Of a stretch of 64,000 nt of DNA, positions 16,659 through 23,676 are shown one piece after another. The DNA lies in NCBI GenBank assembly GCA_045543655.1, contig JAZPXN010000027.1:62001-126000 (forward strand). The letters run 5' to 3'. The DNA comes from RGIG995 sp045543655 (GTDB lineage: Bacteria; Bacillota; Clostridia; Oscillospirales; UBA644). The notes below the pieces were generated by a model that saw nothing but the letters and a program-made list of their open reading frames with translations, did not search any database and had not been told where the DNA came from. The first letter of the stretch is position 1. Each line of letters begins with the position of its first letter. The translations under genes were made by a program, and so were the position numbers.

Positions 16659-18839
16659 ATGATCCGATTTGACCAAAGTACACGATCCTTCCGCCTCGAC
16701 ACGCCGAGTTCCACCTACGCTTTTCACGTCCGGGAATCGGGATATCTCGTTCACGATCACTACGGAGCCTCCGTAGGCGACGACGACCTGCGGGGGCTGA
16801 CGAAAATCGGAACCCGCAACGGAACTTATCCCAAATGCCCCGAAGATATGGACTTCTCCCCCGCGCTGTGGCCCACGGAATACGCCGGCAACGGGACGGG
16901 TGATTTTCGGATCAGCGCCCTGCAGATCCGGGATGCGGCAGGGCATAATTCCACCGACGTACGCTATAAATCCCACAAAATCTACGGGGGAAAGCCCGGA
17001 ATTCCCGGTCAGCCCGCCGTCTACGCGACGGAGGACGAGGCCGACACCCTGGAGATTTCGTGCGTCGATCCGGCCACGGGCATGGAGATTACGCTGTATT
17101 ATACCGTATTCCGCAATGCAGACGTGATCATCCGCAGAACGGCGCTGAAGAATCCGACGGAAAAGGCCGTAGAGATCGAAAAGATCGCCTCGGTCTGTCT
17201 GGAATTCAAAGACAACGATAAAGAGCTCCTTCATCTGGACGGCTCCTGGTCGAGAGAGCGGTATATTACCCGGGAAAAGCTGACCCGGGGCATTAAGAAT
17301 ATCGCCGTCAAGCGGGGATGCTCCAGTCATCAGCACAATCCCTTCTTAGCCTTCGTATCTCCGGAAGCAACGGAGGACGTGGGAGAGGCCTACGGCATCA
17401 ACCTGGTCTACAGCGGCAATTTTGCGGCGGAGACTCAGGTGGACGCCTTCTACACCGTCCGCACCGTCATGGGAATCAATCCCGACGGCTTCGGCTGGCA
17501 TCTGGCACCGGGAGAGGAATTCCACACTCCGGAAGCGGTGATGGTCTATTCCGACAAGGGCATCGGCGAAATGAGCCGCACCTATCATAAGCTGTACCGT
17601 CACAACCTCTGCAGAGGGGAATGGAAGACCAAAAAGCGCCCCATTCTCATCAATAACTGGGAAGCAACCCGGTTCACCTTCGACGGGAATAAGATCTATT
17701 CCATTGCGGAGGAAGCGTCGAAGCTGGGCATCGAAATGATGGTCATGGACGACGGTTGGTTCGGGATCCGGGACGACGACAAGCACGGTCTGGGAGACTG
17801 GTTCGTCAACGAAGAAAAGCTGAACGGGCCGCTGTCCGATCTGGTCAACCGCATTCACGGCCTTGGAATGAAATTCGGCATCTGGTTTGAGCCGGAAATG
17901 GTGAATCCCCTAAGTGAATTATACGAAGCCCATCCCGACTGGTGCCTGAAAATCGACGGAAGAACGATGTCTCTTTCCCGGAATCAGTACGTATTGGACA
18001 TGTCCCGTAACGACGTACGGGATTATCTGATGGACTGCATGGCAACGATCATGGACTCCTGCAAGATCGATTATATCAAATGGGATTTCAACCGTCCCCT
18101 GACCGAAGTGGGATCCGCACTTCTTCCTCCGGAACGGCAAAAGGAAGTATTCCACCGATACGTATTGGGGTTATACGACCTCCTCGATCGGCTGACGAGC
18201 CGCTATCCGGATCTGTTGCTGGAAGGCTGTGCCTCCGGCGGCGGACGCTTCGACCCGGCCATGCTCTACTATTCCCCCCAATATTGGGCAAGCGACGAAA
18301 CCGACGCCATGGAACGGCTTCCCATTCAATTCGGAACCTCGATCTGCTATCCCGCCTCGGCTATGGGCGCCCACGTATCCCGCTGCCCGAGCCACCACAT
18401 GAAGCGCACCACCCCCTTCGAGACCCGGGGCAACGTGGCGCTGTGGGGCACCTTCGGATACGAGCTGGATATTACGAAGCTGACCGACGAAGAAAAGGAT
18501 CTGGTCAAGGTTCAATGCGCGGAATATCATAAATATTTCGACGTGATCCACAACGGGGATCTTTACCGCCTCATCGCCCCCGACAGCCGGGAGGAGGCGG
18601 CCTGGGTCTTCGTCTCCCCCGATAAGAGCGAAGCCCTTTTGACGGTGGTGGTCATGATGACCTGGCTCCACCGGAACCGCTACGTGAAGCTGAAGGGGCT
18701 GGATCCGGATAAAAAATACAAAAACGATCTGACGGGAGAGATCTACACCGGCCGCACCCTGATGAACGTGGGGCTGTCTTATCCGGAATACCGGGAGGAT
18801 TTCACCTCCTTCAAGATCCACTTTACCGAAGTGAAATGA
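16659..18839 (+). CDS. Alpha-galactosidase, GH36 (third copy)
   Basis: A 726-residue GH36 paralogue, the most diverged of the three. Nucleophile Asp476 in KWDFNR and acid/base Asp546 in WASDETDA are retained. Around the sugar pocket it reads MVMDDGWFGIRDDDKHG where the other two have LVLDDGWFGAR, and GAHVSRCPSHHMKR replaces SSHVSA.PNHQT.R, so its subsites probably differ. It begins at ATG 16659 behind CAGGAGAGCTCC and is 21 bp from the second copy. Confidence 0.95.
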   Translation: MIRFDQSTRSFRLDTPSSTYAFHVRESGYLVHDHYGASVGDDDLRGLTKIGTRNGTYPKCPEDMDFSPALWPTEYAGNGTGDFRISALQIRDAAGHNSTDVRYKSHKIYGGKPGIPGQPAVYATEDEADTLEISCVDPATGMEITLYYTVFRNADVIIRRTALKNPTEKAVEIEKIASVCLEFKDNDKELLHLDGSWSRERYITREKLTRGIKNIAVKRGCSSHQHNPFLAFVSPEATEDVGEAYGINLVYSGNFAAETQVDAFYTVRTVMGINPDGFGWHLAPGEEFHTPEAVMVYSDKGIGEMSRTYHKLYRHNLCRGEWKTKKRPILINNWEATRFTFDGNKIYSIAEEASKLGIEMMVMDDGWFGIRDDDKHGLGDWFVNEEKLNGPLSDLVNRIHGLGMKFGIWFEPEMVNPLSELYEAHPDWCLKIDGRTMSLSRNQYVLDMSRNDVRDYLMDCMATIMDSCKIDYIKWDFNRPLTEVGSALLPPERQKEVFHRYVLGLYDLLDRLTSRYPDLLLEGCASGGGRFDPAMLYYSPQYWASDETDAMERLPIQFGTSICYPASAMGAHVSRCPSHHMKRTTPFETRGNVALWGTFGYELDITKLTDEEKDLVKVQCAEYHKYFDVIHNGDLYRLIAPDSREEAAWVFVSPDKSEALLTVVVMMTWLHRNRYVKLKGLDPDKKYKNDLTGEIYTGRTLMNVGLSYPEYREDFTSFKIHFTEVK

Positions 18840-18872
18840 TCTTATTAAAAAAAGAGAGAGAAGGATAAAACA

Positions 18873-20021
18873 ATGAACGTAAAAAAACCGCCCATGGGCT
18901 GGAACACCTGGAACACCTTCGGGCTGGACTGCAACGAAGAACTGATCAAGGAATCTGCCGACGCCATGGTAGATCTGGGCTTTAAAGACGCCGGATACGA
19001 ATATATCGTTATCGACGACGGCTGGTCGATGAAGACCCGGGATCCCAAGACCGACGAGCTGCGCCCCGATCCCGTCAAATTCCCCAACGGCATGAAGCCC
19101 GTAGGGGATTATATCCACGAAAAGGGGCTGAAATTCGGGATGTATTCCTGCTGCGGCATCCGTACCTGCGGGAACTATCCCGGCTCCTTTGACCACGAAT
19201 TTCAGGATGCAAGAACCTTTGCGGAATACGGCGTCGATCTGCTGAAATACGACAACTGCTTCCATCCCTCCAACGCAAACGGACCTCAGCTTTATCACCG
19301 CATGGGGACGGCGCTGGCCCTTTCGGGGAGAGACATCCTCTTCTCCGCCTGCAACTGGGGCAAGGACGACGTGTGGTCCTGGATCCGCTCCGCCGGCGCT
19401 CATATGTATCGCTCCACCTACGATCTGAAGGATAATTTCAAGAACTTCACCACCTTCGGGATGAGTCAGTACGACGGAAAGCTCCAGTATTCCGCTCCGA
19501 ACTGCTTTAACGACCTGGACATGATGACCATCGGAATGTACGGGGAAGGGTTCGTAGGAACGGAAGGGTGCAACGACGCCAATTACGAGCTGCAGTTTGC
19601 CATGTGGTGCATGGCCTCCTCTCCCCTGTTTATCGGCTGTGATATCCGCAAGCTGAGCGAGAAATCCAAGAGCATTCTGACCAACAAAGAGCTGATCGCC
19701 ATCGATCAGGACGAGGACGCCAGACCGCCCTTCCTGATTTCCGCTACCGGGGATTCCACCTACGTGACCCAATGCCCCACCTACGCAAAGCGCCTTTCCA
19801 ACGGCGATTTTGCCATTGCCTGCTTCAATTTCGGAACCCGGGACACCAGCGCGTTTTTCCTCTTTGACGACCTTGGGCTTTCCGCCTCCAGCGGCTACGG
19901 CCTGCAGCTGACCGATCTTTACAGCGGAGAAGAAATGGATCCCGTCCGGGAATTCGGCTACGTGAAGGTCCCCGTGGGCGGATGCAGCATCTTCCGTGCA
20001 AAGCCGGTGAAGATGCTGTGA
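18873..20021 (+). CDS. Alpha-galactosidase, GH27
   Basis: A 382-residue enzyme of GH27, a different family in the same clan (GH-D). Signatures are PPMGWNTWNTFG at the N-terminus, IVIDDGWS, the nucleophile Asp127 in LLKYDNC and the acid/base Asp216 in FNDLDMM. The catalytic barrel covers about 1-290 and a small C-terminal beta domain follows. There is no signal peptide, unlike many secreted GH27 enzymes. It is 33 bp after the third GH36 and overlaps the next gene by 4 nt. Confidence 0.95.
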   Translation: MNVKKPPMGWNTWNTFGLDCNEELIKESADAMVDLGFKDAGYEYIVIDDGWSMKTRDPKTDELRPDPVKFPNGMKPVGDYIHEKGLKFGMYSCCGIRTCGNYPGSFDHEFQDARTFAEYGVDLLKYDNCFHPSNANGPQLYHRMGTALALSGRDILFSACNWGKDDVWSWIRSAGAHMYRSTYDLKDNFKNFTTFGMSQYDGKLQYSAPNCFNDLDMMTIGMYGEGFVGTEGCNDANYELQFAMWCMASSPLFIGCDIRKLSEKSKSILTNKELIAIDQDEDARPPFLISATGDSTYVTQCPTYAKRLSNGDFAIACFNFGTRDTSAFFLFDDLGLSASSGYGLQLTDLYSGEEMDPVREFGYVKVPVGGCSIFRAKPVKML

Positions 20022-20215
20022 CCTTCGTTTTTCATTGCGTAAATTGCGGAAAAGAGTTGACCACCGACGAATTCGGCCTTTACCGCAAAATCGTCCGCAG
20101 AGACGGAGAAAACTGCCTGTGCTATCATTGCCTTGCGAAGAAATTCGATCTGGACGAAGCAAAACTTCCCGCGATGGTGGAAGAATTCAAAAAACAGGGC
20201 TGTATGCTCTTTTAA
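20018..20215 (+). CDS. Small Cys-rich zinc-ribbon-like protein
   Basis: A 65-residue protein starting at GTG 20018, which overlaps the TGA of the GH27 gene (GTGA), so translation is coupled. Two CxxC pairs are visible, CVNC near the N-terminus and CYHC about 30 residues later, as in a treble-clef or rubredoxin-like zinc site. The tail KKFDLDEAKLPAMVEEFK is helical, and one Cys lies near the C-terminus. I recognise no named family. Tight coupling to the alpha-galactosidase operon suggests a linked or accessory role, but the function is unknown. Confidence 0.7.
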   Translation: MTFVFHCVNCGKELTTDEFGLYRKIVRRDGENCLCYHCLAKKFDLDEAKLPAMVEEFKKQGCMLF

Positions 20216-20218
20216 AGA

Positions 20219-20256
20219 CAAAAAGATCCCCGATACGGTTCGGGGATCTTTTTTCT
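20219..20256 (+). terminator. Bidirectional terminator between convergent genes
   Basis: Perfect stem AAAAGATCCCCG / CGGGGATCTTTT with an 8-nt loop, flanked by A-run and T-run. Confidence 0.9.
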
Positions 20257-20272
20257 ATTTACGGTTCGAGGC

Positions 20273-21079
20273 TTATTTTACGTCGGTAAGAGAGAGCAAA
20301 TATTCGAAGTTGGGACGGACTTCCTCCCAGGTGCGGCCCAGATTGAAGGCCCGGCCGGTCTCGTAAAGAAAGGGACCGTCGTAGTCGATCTCCTCGTAGA
20401 CCTTCATCAGATTCCGCCAGTTGATCTGCCCCTGCATGGGAAGCCAATGCTGTTCGGTCTTCAGATCGTAATCGGAAATATGGGTGGTGATCAGCCGGTC
20501 GGCCACGGCACGCAGGAAGGATTCGTGATCCTGCAAATAAAGATGATTGGTATCGAAGCAGAATTTCAGATCGGGCACGGCGTCCAGCATCCTTCGGGCC
20601 TCGTCGGAGGTACGGCACAGGGTGCGGGGCATATTCTCCACCGCGAGAATGAGGCCGAAGGATTTGGCAAGGTCGGTCATATAGCCGATTTTTTCGATGC
20701 CGAGCTCCAGCACGGAGGGGCGCTCTTCCTCGGAGAACAAAGAACAGGAGGGGTGGGTGACCAGAATCGGAACCTCGCCGTCGGCGGCACCCTCCATATA
20801 GCGCTTATAGGTCTCCACCGTGGATTGCCAATGGGCGGGATCGGGGTCAATCAGATTGGCTACGGGATCCTTCGCCCGGAAGGGCAGGTGCAGAGAGCGG
20901 ACGACGACGCCGGAATCGGACGACCACTTTGGAATTTTTTTCCAGTTTTCAAAGAATTCCTCTCCCCCAACGCCGCCGATCTCTACCACGTCGATGCCGC
21001 AGGCGGCGGCACGGTTCAGAGATTCTTCCGTACATCGGCCGATGGAAAGCCCCAGTTGCCAATTCTTTCGATTCGTCAT
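20273..21079 (-). CDS. Sugar phosphate isomerase/epimerase (AP-endonuclease 2 fold), paralogue 1
   Basis: A 268-residue protein of the xylose-isomerase-like TIM-barrel family. Expected metal ligands appear in order: Glu in AVENMPR, Asp and His in CFDTNHLYL, His in THISDYD and Glu in FLYETG. The start is ATG 21079 behind GGAGGAG; an upstream in-frame ATG lacks a ribosome site. It is one of three paralogues here. Such enzymes interconvert ketoses and aldoses or epimerise inositol and sugar derivatives; the substrate is unknown. It has its own promoter. Confidence 0.85.
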   Translation of the reverse strand: MTNRKNWQLGLSIGRCTEESLNRAAACGIDVVEIGGVGGEEFFENWKKIPKWSSDSGVVVRSLHLPFRAKDPVANLIDPDPAHWQSTVETYKRYMEGAADGEVPILVTHPSCSLFSEEERPSVLELGIEKIGYMTDLAKSFGLILAVENMPRTLCRTSDEARRMLDAVPDLKFCFDTNHLYLQDHESFLRAVADRLITTHISDYDLKTEQHWLPMQGQINWRNLMKVYEEIDYDGPFLYETGRAFNLGRTWEEVRPNFEYLLSLTDVK

Positions 21080-21120
21080 AACGCCACGTCTCCTCCTCCG
21101 CAAAAGCGGAGTTTTTTTTC

Positions 21121-21176
21121 ATTATACCCTATTACCGGGAAAAAGTCAATTCCTCCGGGGCAAAAGTCATAAAAAA
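21121..21176 (-). promoter_or_regulatory. Promoter of isomerase paralogue 1 with shared upstream element
   Basis: Minus strand: TTGACT (21144-21149), 17-bp spacer, TATAAT (21121-21126). Directly upstream is TTTTTTATGACTTTTGCCCC (about 21157-21176), the version here of an element also found before paralogues 2 and 3. Confidence 0.75.
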
Positions 21177-21212
21177 GAAAAGATCGCCGGCAAGGACCCT
21201 TACCGGCGATGA
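21172..21212 (-). terminator. Terminator after isomerase paralogue 2
   Basis: Minus-strand stem ATCGCCGG / CCGGCGAT with inner AGG/CCT pairs, followed by CTTTTCTTTTTT. The T-run merges with the upstream element of the next promoter. Confidence 0.75.
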
Positions 21213-21226
21213 GAAAAGAGATAAAA

Positions 21227-22009
21227 TTACAGATTCTTCAGATATTCGTGGTTCTTGCGGACGTCGGCCCAGGTGTGACCCATAGGCATAGTCTCGTAGA
21301 GGAAGGGGCCGGCATAATCGGCCTGCTCCAGAGCGGCCTGCAGCTCTCTCCAGTTGATCTGACCTTCCATCGGGAACTGATGACGCTCGTTGATGAAATC
21401 GTAGTCGGAGATGTGGGTGGTAACGGCGTATTTGCCAACCTTTTTGATGAAATCCACGTGACTTTCCTTCAAGAGGTGGTTCACGTCAAAGCAAAGACGG
21501 ATATCGGGGTTATAGCTGATGATACGCTCGATCTCTTCCGCGCAGTTTCCGATGCAGAAACGGGGCAGAACTTCAACGCAGAGGGTGCTTCCGTTGGCTT
21601 TACAGAAGTCGGAAAGAGCGCTCAGATGGCGAAGGACGCGCTGCATACGGGCTTCCCGGGTAGGAGCAAATTGCAGCTCCCGATCCTCACCGCTGGCATG
21701 GATGACCATATACTTAATGCCGGCCTTTCCGCCGCCCTCGATGAGAGCCTTATGAATCGGCAGATAAGATTCCCACATTCCGTCCGGATCGTCGGGACGA
21801 ACGGCGCCGGTGCCGGAGAAGGGCAGGTGAATGGACCAGACCTTCACGTCGGAGGCCTTTTCCCATTCGGGGATCTTTTCCCAGTTTGCAGGATCGTCGA
21901 TGCCGGAGATCTCCACGAGATCCAGACCGTCGGCGGCCGCTTTCATCAGTTTCGCTTCGGTGACCATGCCGAAAGAAAGGCCGGTCTTCCACATTTTGCG
22001 ATCAGTCAT
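21227..22009 (-). CDS. Sugar phosphate isomerase/epimerase, paralogue 2
   Basis: A 260-residue TIM-barrel protein nearly identical at both ends to paralogue 3 (start MTDRKMWKTGLSFGMVTE, end FLYETMPMGHTWADV.KNHE). Metal ligands: Glu in CVEVLPR, Asp/His in CFDVNHLL, His in THISDYD and Glu in LYETMP. The start ATG 22009 follows TTGGAGGTATACGTT. The middle (about residues 65-130) has diverged from paralogue 3, so substrate preference may differ. The substrate cannot be assigned. Confidence 0.85.
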   Translation of the reverse strand: MTDRKMWKTGLSFGMVTEAKLMKAAADGLDLVEISGIDDPANWEKIPEWEKASDVKVWSIHLPFSGTGAVRPDDPDGMWESYLPIHKALIEGGGKAGIKYMVIHASGEDRELQFAPTREARMQRVLRHLSALSDFCKANGSTLCVEVLPRFCIGNCAEEIERIISYNPDIRLCFDVNHLLKESHVDFIKKVGKYAVTTHISDYDFINERHQFPMEGQINWRELQAALEQADYAGPFLYETMPMGHTWADVRKNHEYLKNL

Positions 22010-22053
22010 AACGTATACCTCCAATACCGATTTTAATCGGATGATTTGCCTTC

Positions 22054-22109
22054 ATTATAGATAAAAAATCAGCATTTGTCAATGCTTTCCGGGGAAAAGT
22101 CATAAAAAA
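22054..22109 (-). promoter_or_regulatory. Promoter of isomerase paralogue 2 with shared upstream element
   Basis: Minus strand: TTGACA (22077-22082), 17-bp spacer, TATAAT (22054-22059). Upstream lies TTTTTTATGACTTTTCCCCG, almost the same as at paralogues 1 and 3. Confidence 0.8.
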
Positions 22110-22135
22110 GACAAAGCCGCCGGAAGATTCCATTT

Positions 22136-22660
22136 TCAGCGTAATTTTTTGGATAAATAGAGAACGAAATCATCATCGTTGCAGCAAGCAGAATAGGGCG
22201 GGCAGGGCTGTTTCCCGTACCATGCGCCGCTCCCGTCGGGAAGATATCCCCGCTTGACGTAAAGACGATGGGCATTCCCATAACCGCTGTGAAGCCCCAC
22301 GCTGAGAGAAACGGTATCGGAGGAACGGGCAGCAAAAGCCTCCGCTACGTCAAGAAGTGCGGTTCCAATCCCATGATTACGAAACTTTTCCAAAACACCG
22401 AGATCCACGATCTCAGGATATCCGAATTCCTTAAACGGGCCATCCTTCGGGAAGGGATAAAGATTGACGTACCCCGCAACGTTGCCTTGATATTCAGCAA
22501 CAAAGGAAACACAGCGCCCTTCTGCCTGGTGCTGAAGCCTCATCAAGTATTTTTCGACAGACTGATGCCAGCCCTGAGCGATTTCCTCGTCGGTAATGAT
22601 CTGCGCGTCGCTTTCTTGCAGATCACGGATCAAGATCCCGTTCTTTTCATAGTAGATCAT
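22136..22660 (-). CDS. GNAT-family N-acetyltransferase
   Basis: A 174-residue acetyltransferase with the GNAT core: EIVDLGVLEKFRNHGIGTAL carries the Q/RxxGxG/A acetyl-CoA loop (RNHGIG), followed by the AHRLYVKRGYLPDG motif typical of the YQKLGF-like beta7/alpha4 region. The start is ATG 22660 behind GGAGGAATCCACG. The substrate is unknown. It lies 56 bp downstream of isomerase paralogue 3, separated by a terminator whose T-run touches its ribosome site, so it may be expressed by read-through. Confidence 0.85.
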   Translation of the reverse strand: MIYYEKNGILIRDLQESDAQIITDEEIAQGWHQSVEKYLMRLQHQAEGRCVSFVAEYQGNVAGYVNLYPFPKDGPFKEFGYPEIVDLGVLEKFRNHGIGTALLDVAEAFAARSSDTVSLSVGLHSGYGNAHRLYVKRGYLPDGSGAWYGKQPCPPYSACCNDDDFVLYLSKKLR

Positions 22661-22675
22661 CGTGGATTCCTCCAA

Positions 22676-22711
22676 AAAAAGGCGGCGTTATCGTAAAGGA
22701 TAGCGCCGCCC
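22676..22711 (-). terminator. Terminator between isomerase paralogue 3 and the GNAT gene
   Basis: Minus-strand stem GGCGGCG...CGCCGCC extended by TAT/ATA pairs and followed by seven T. Confidence 0.8.
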
Positions 22712-22716
22712 GTCAA

Positions 22717-23502
22717 TTACAGATTCTTCAGGTATTCGTGATTCTTCTTCACGTCGGCCCAGGTGTGACCCATGGGCATGGTTTCATAGAGGAAGGGACC
22801 GGTATAATCAGCCAGCTCCAGCGCAGACTGCAGGGCTCTCCAGTTGATCTGCCCCTGCATGGGGAACAGATGACGCTCGTCGATGAAGTCGTAGTCAGAA
22901 ATATGGGTGGTGACGATCCACTTGCCCACCTTCTTAACGAATTCCACGTGATCCTCACGAAGCAGGTGGTTCACGTCAAAGCAGATACGGGCGTCGGGAA
23001 TGGCTTCCATAAAGCGGAGCATTTCATCGGAATCCCGGCCAAGGCAGGTGCGGGGCAGGTCTTCGATACAGAGAACGCAACCGTTCTTCTTACAAATATC
23101 GGAAAGGACGGTCAGATGCTCGATAGCAACCTGCATATATTTTTCCCGTTCTTCATCCTTGAAGGGCTCCCGGCTGGGATGGATGACCATGTGCTTGACA
23201 CCGCCCTTGCCGCAGCCTTCGATGAAGGGAACGCAGCAATCCAGCGTTTCCTGCCATCTGGCGGGATCGGTGGCGGTGGGATCGGACCAGGGAGAGGGGC
23301 CCCACCAACGGAAGGGCAGGTGGAAGGACCAGACCTTCACGCCGGACTTCTTTTCCCATTCGGGGATCTTTTCCCAGTTGGCGGGATCGTCAATGCCGGA
23401 GATCTCAACGAGATCCAGGCCGTCGGCGGCCGCTTTCATCAGTTTCTCTTCGGTGACCATGCCGAAAGAAAGGCCGGTCTTCCACATTTTACGATCAGTC
23501 AT
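22717..23502 (-). CDS. Sugar phosphate isomerase/epimerase, paralogue 3
   Basis: A 261-residue TIM-barrel isomerase/epimerase, the closest relative of paralogue 2. Ligand motifs: CIEDLPR, CFDVNHLL, THISDYD and LYETMP. The distinctive segment FRWWGPSPWSDPTATDPARW (about 65-84) replaces a different loop in paralogue 2. ATG 23502 follows CGGAGGTATATATT. The frame extends 35 codons further upstream through the promoter, which is rejected. It has its own promoter. Confidence 0.85.
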   Translation of the reverse strand: MTDRKMWKTGLSFGMVTEEKLMKAAADGLDLVEISGIDDPANWEKIPEWEKKSGVKVWSFHLPFRWWGPSPWSDPTATDPARWQETLDCCVPFIEGCGKGGVKHMVIHPSREPFKDEEREKYMQVAIEHLTVLSDICKKNGCVLCIEDLPRTCLGRDSDEMLRFMEAIPDARICFDVNHLLREDHVEFVKKVGKWIVTTHISDYDFIDERHLFPMQGQINWRALQSALELADYTGPFLYETMPMGHTWADVKKNHEYLKNL

Positions 23503-23547
23503 AATATATACCTCCGTAAGCCGATTGCTTCGGCTTTCTATAATACA

Positions 23548-23604
23548 ATTATAGAAAAAAAATACAGCGTTGTCAATGCTATTCCGGAAAAAGTCACAAA
23601 AAAG
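23548..23604 (-). promoter_or_regulatory. Promoter of isomerase paralogue 3 with shared upstream element
   Basis: Minus strand: TTGACA (23571-23576), 17-bp spacer, TATAAT (23548-23553). Upstream TTTTTTGTGACTTTTTCCGG matches the elements of paralogues 1 and 2. The -10 is also one arm of the palindrome CTATAAT-aca-ATTATAG. Confidence 0.8.
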
Positions 23605-23608
23605 CAAG

Positions 23609-23655
23609 AAAAAAAGGAAACTCCCCTTCTTGCGGAGCAGAAAGGGAGTTTCCGC
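23609..23655 (-). terminator. Terminator after phosphoglucomutase
   Basis: Minus-strand stem GGAAACTCCC / GGGAGTTTCC (extended by further pairs) followed by TTTTTTT. Confidence 0.85.
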
Positions 23656-23676
23656 ACAGATTCAACGATAAGAAAA

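Noticed and set aside
12239..17336. Long minus-strand frames across the GH36 genes
   Set aside because: They mirror the strong codon bias of the GH36 genes, have no ribosome sites and recur at the same place in each paralogue, as expected of shadows.
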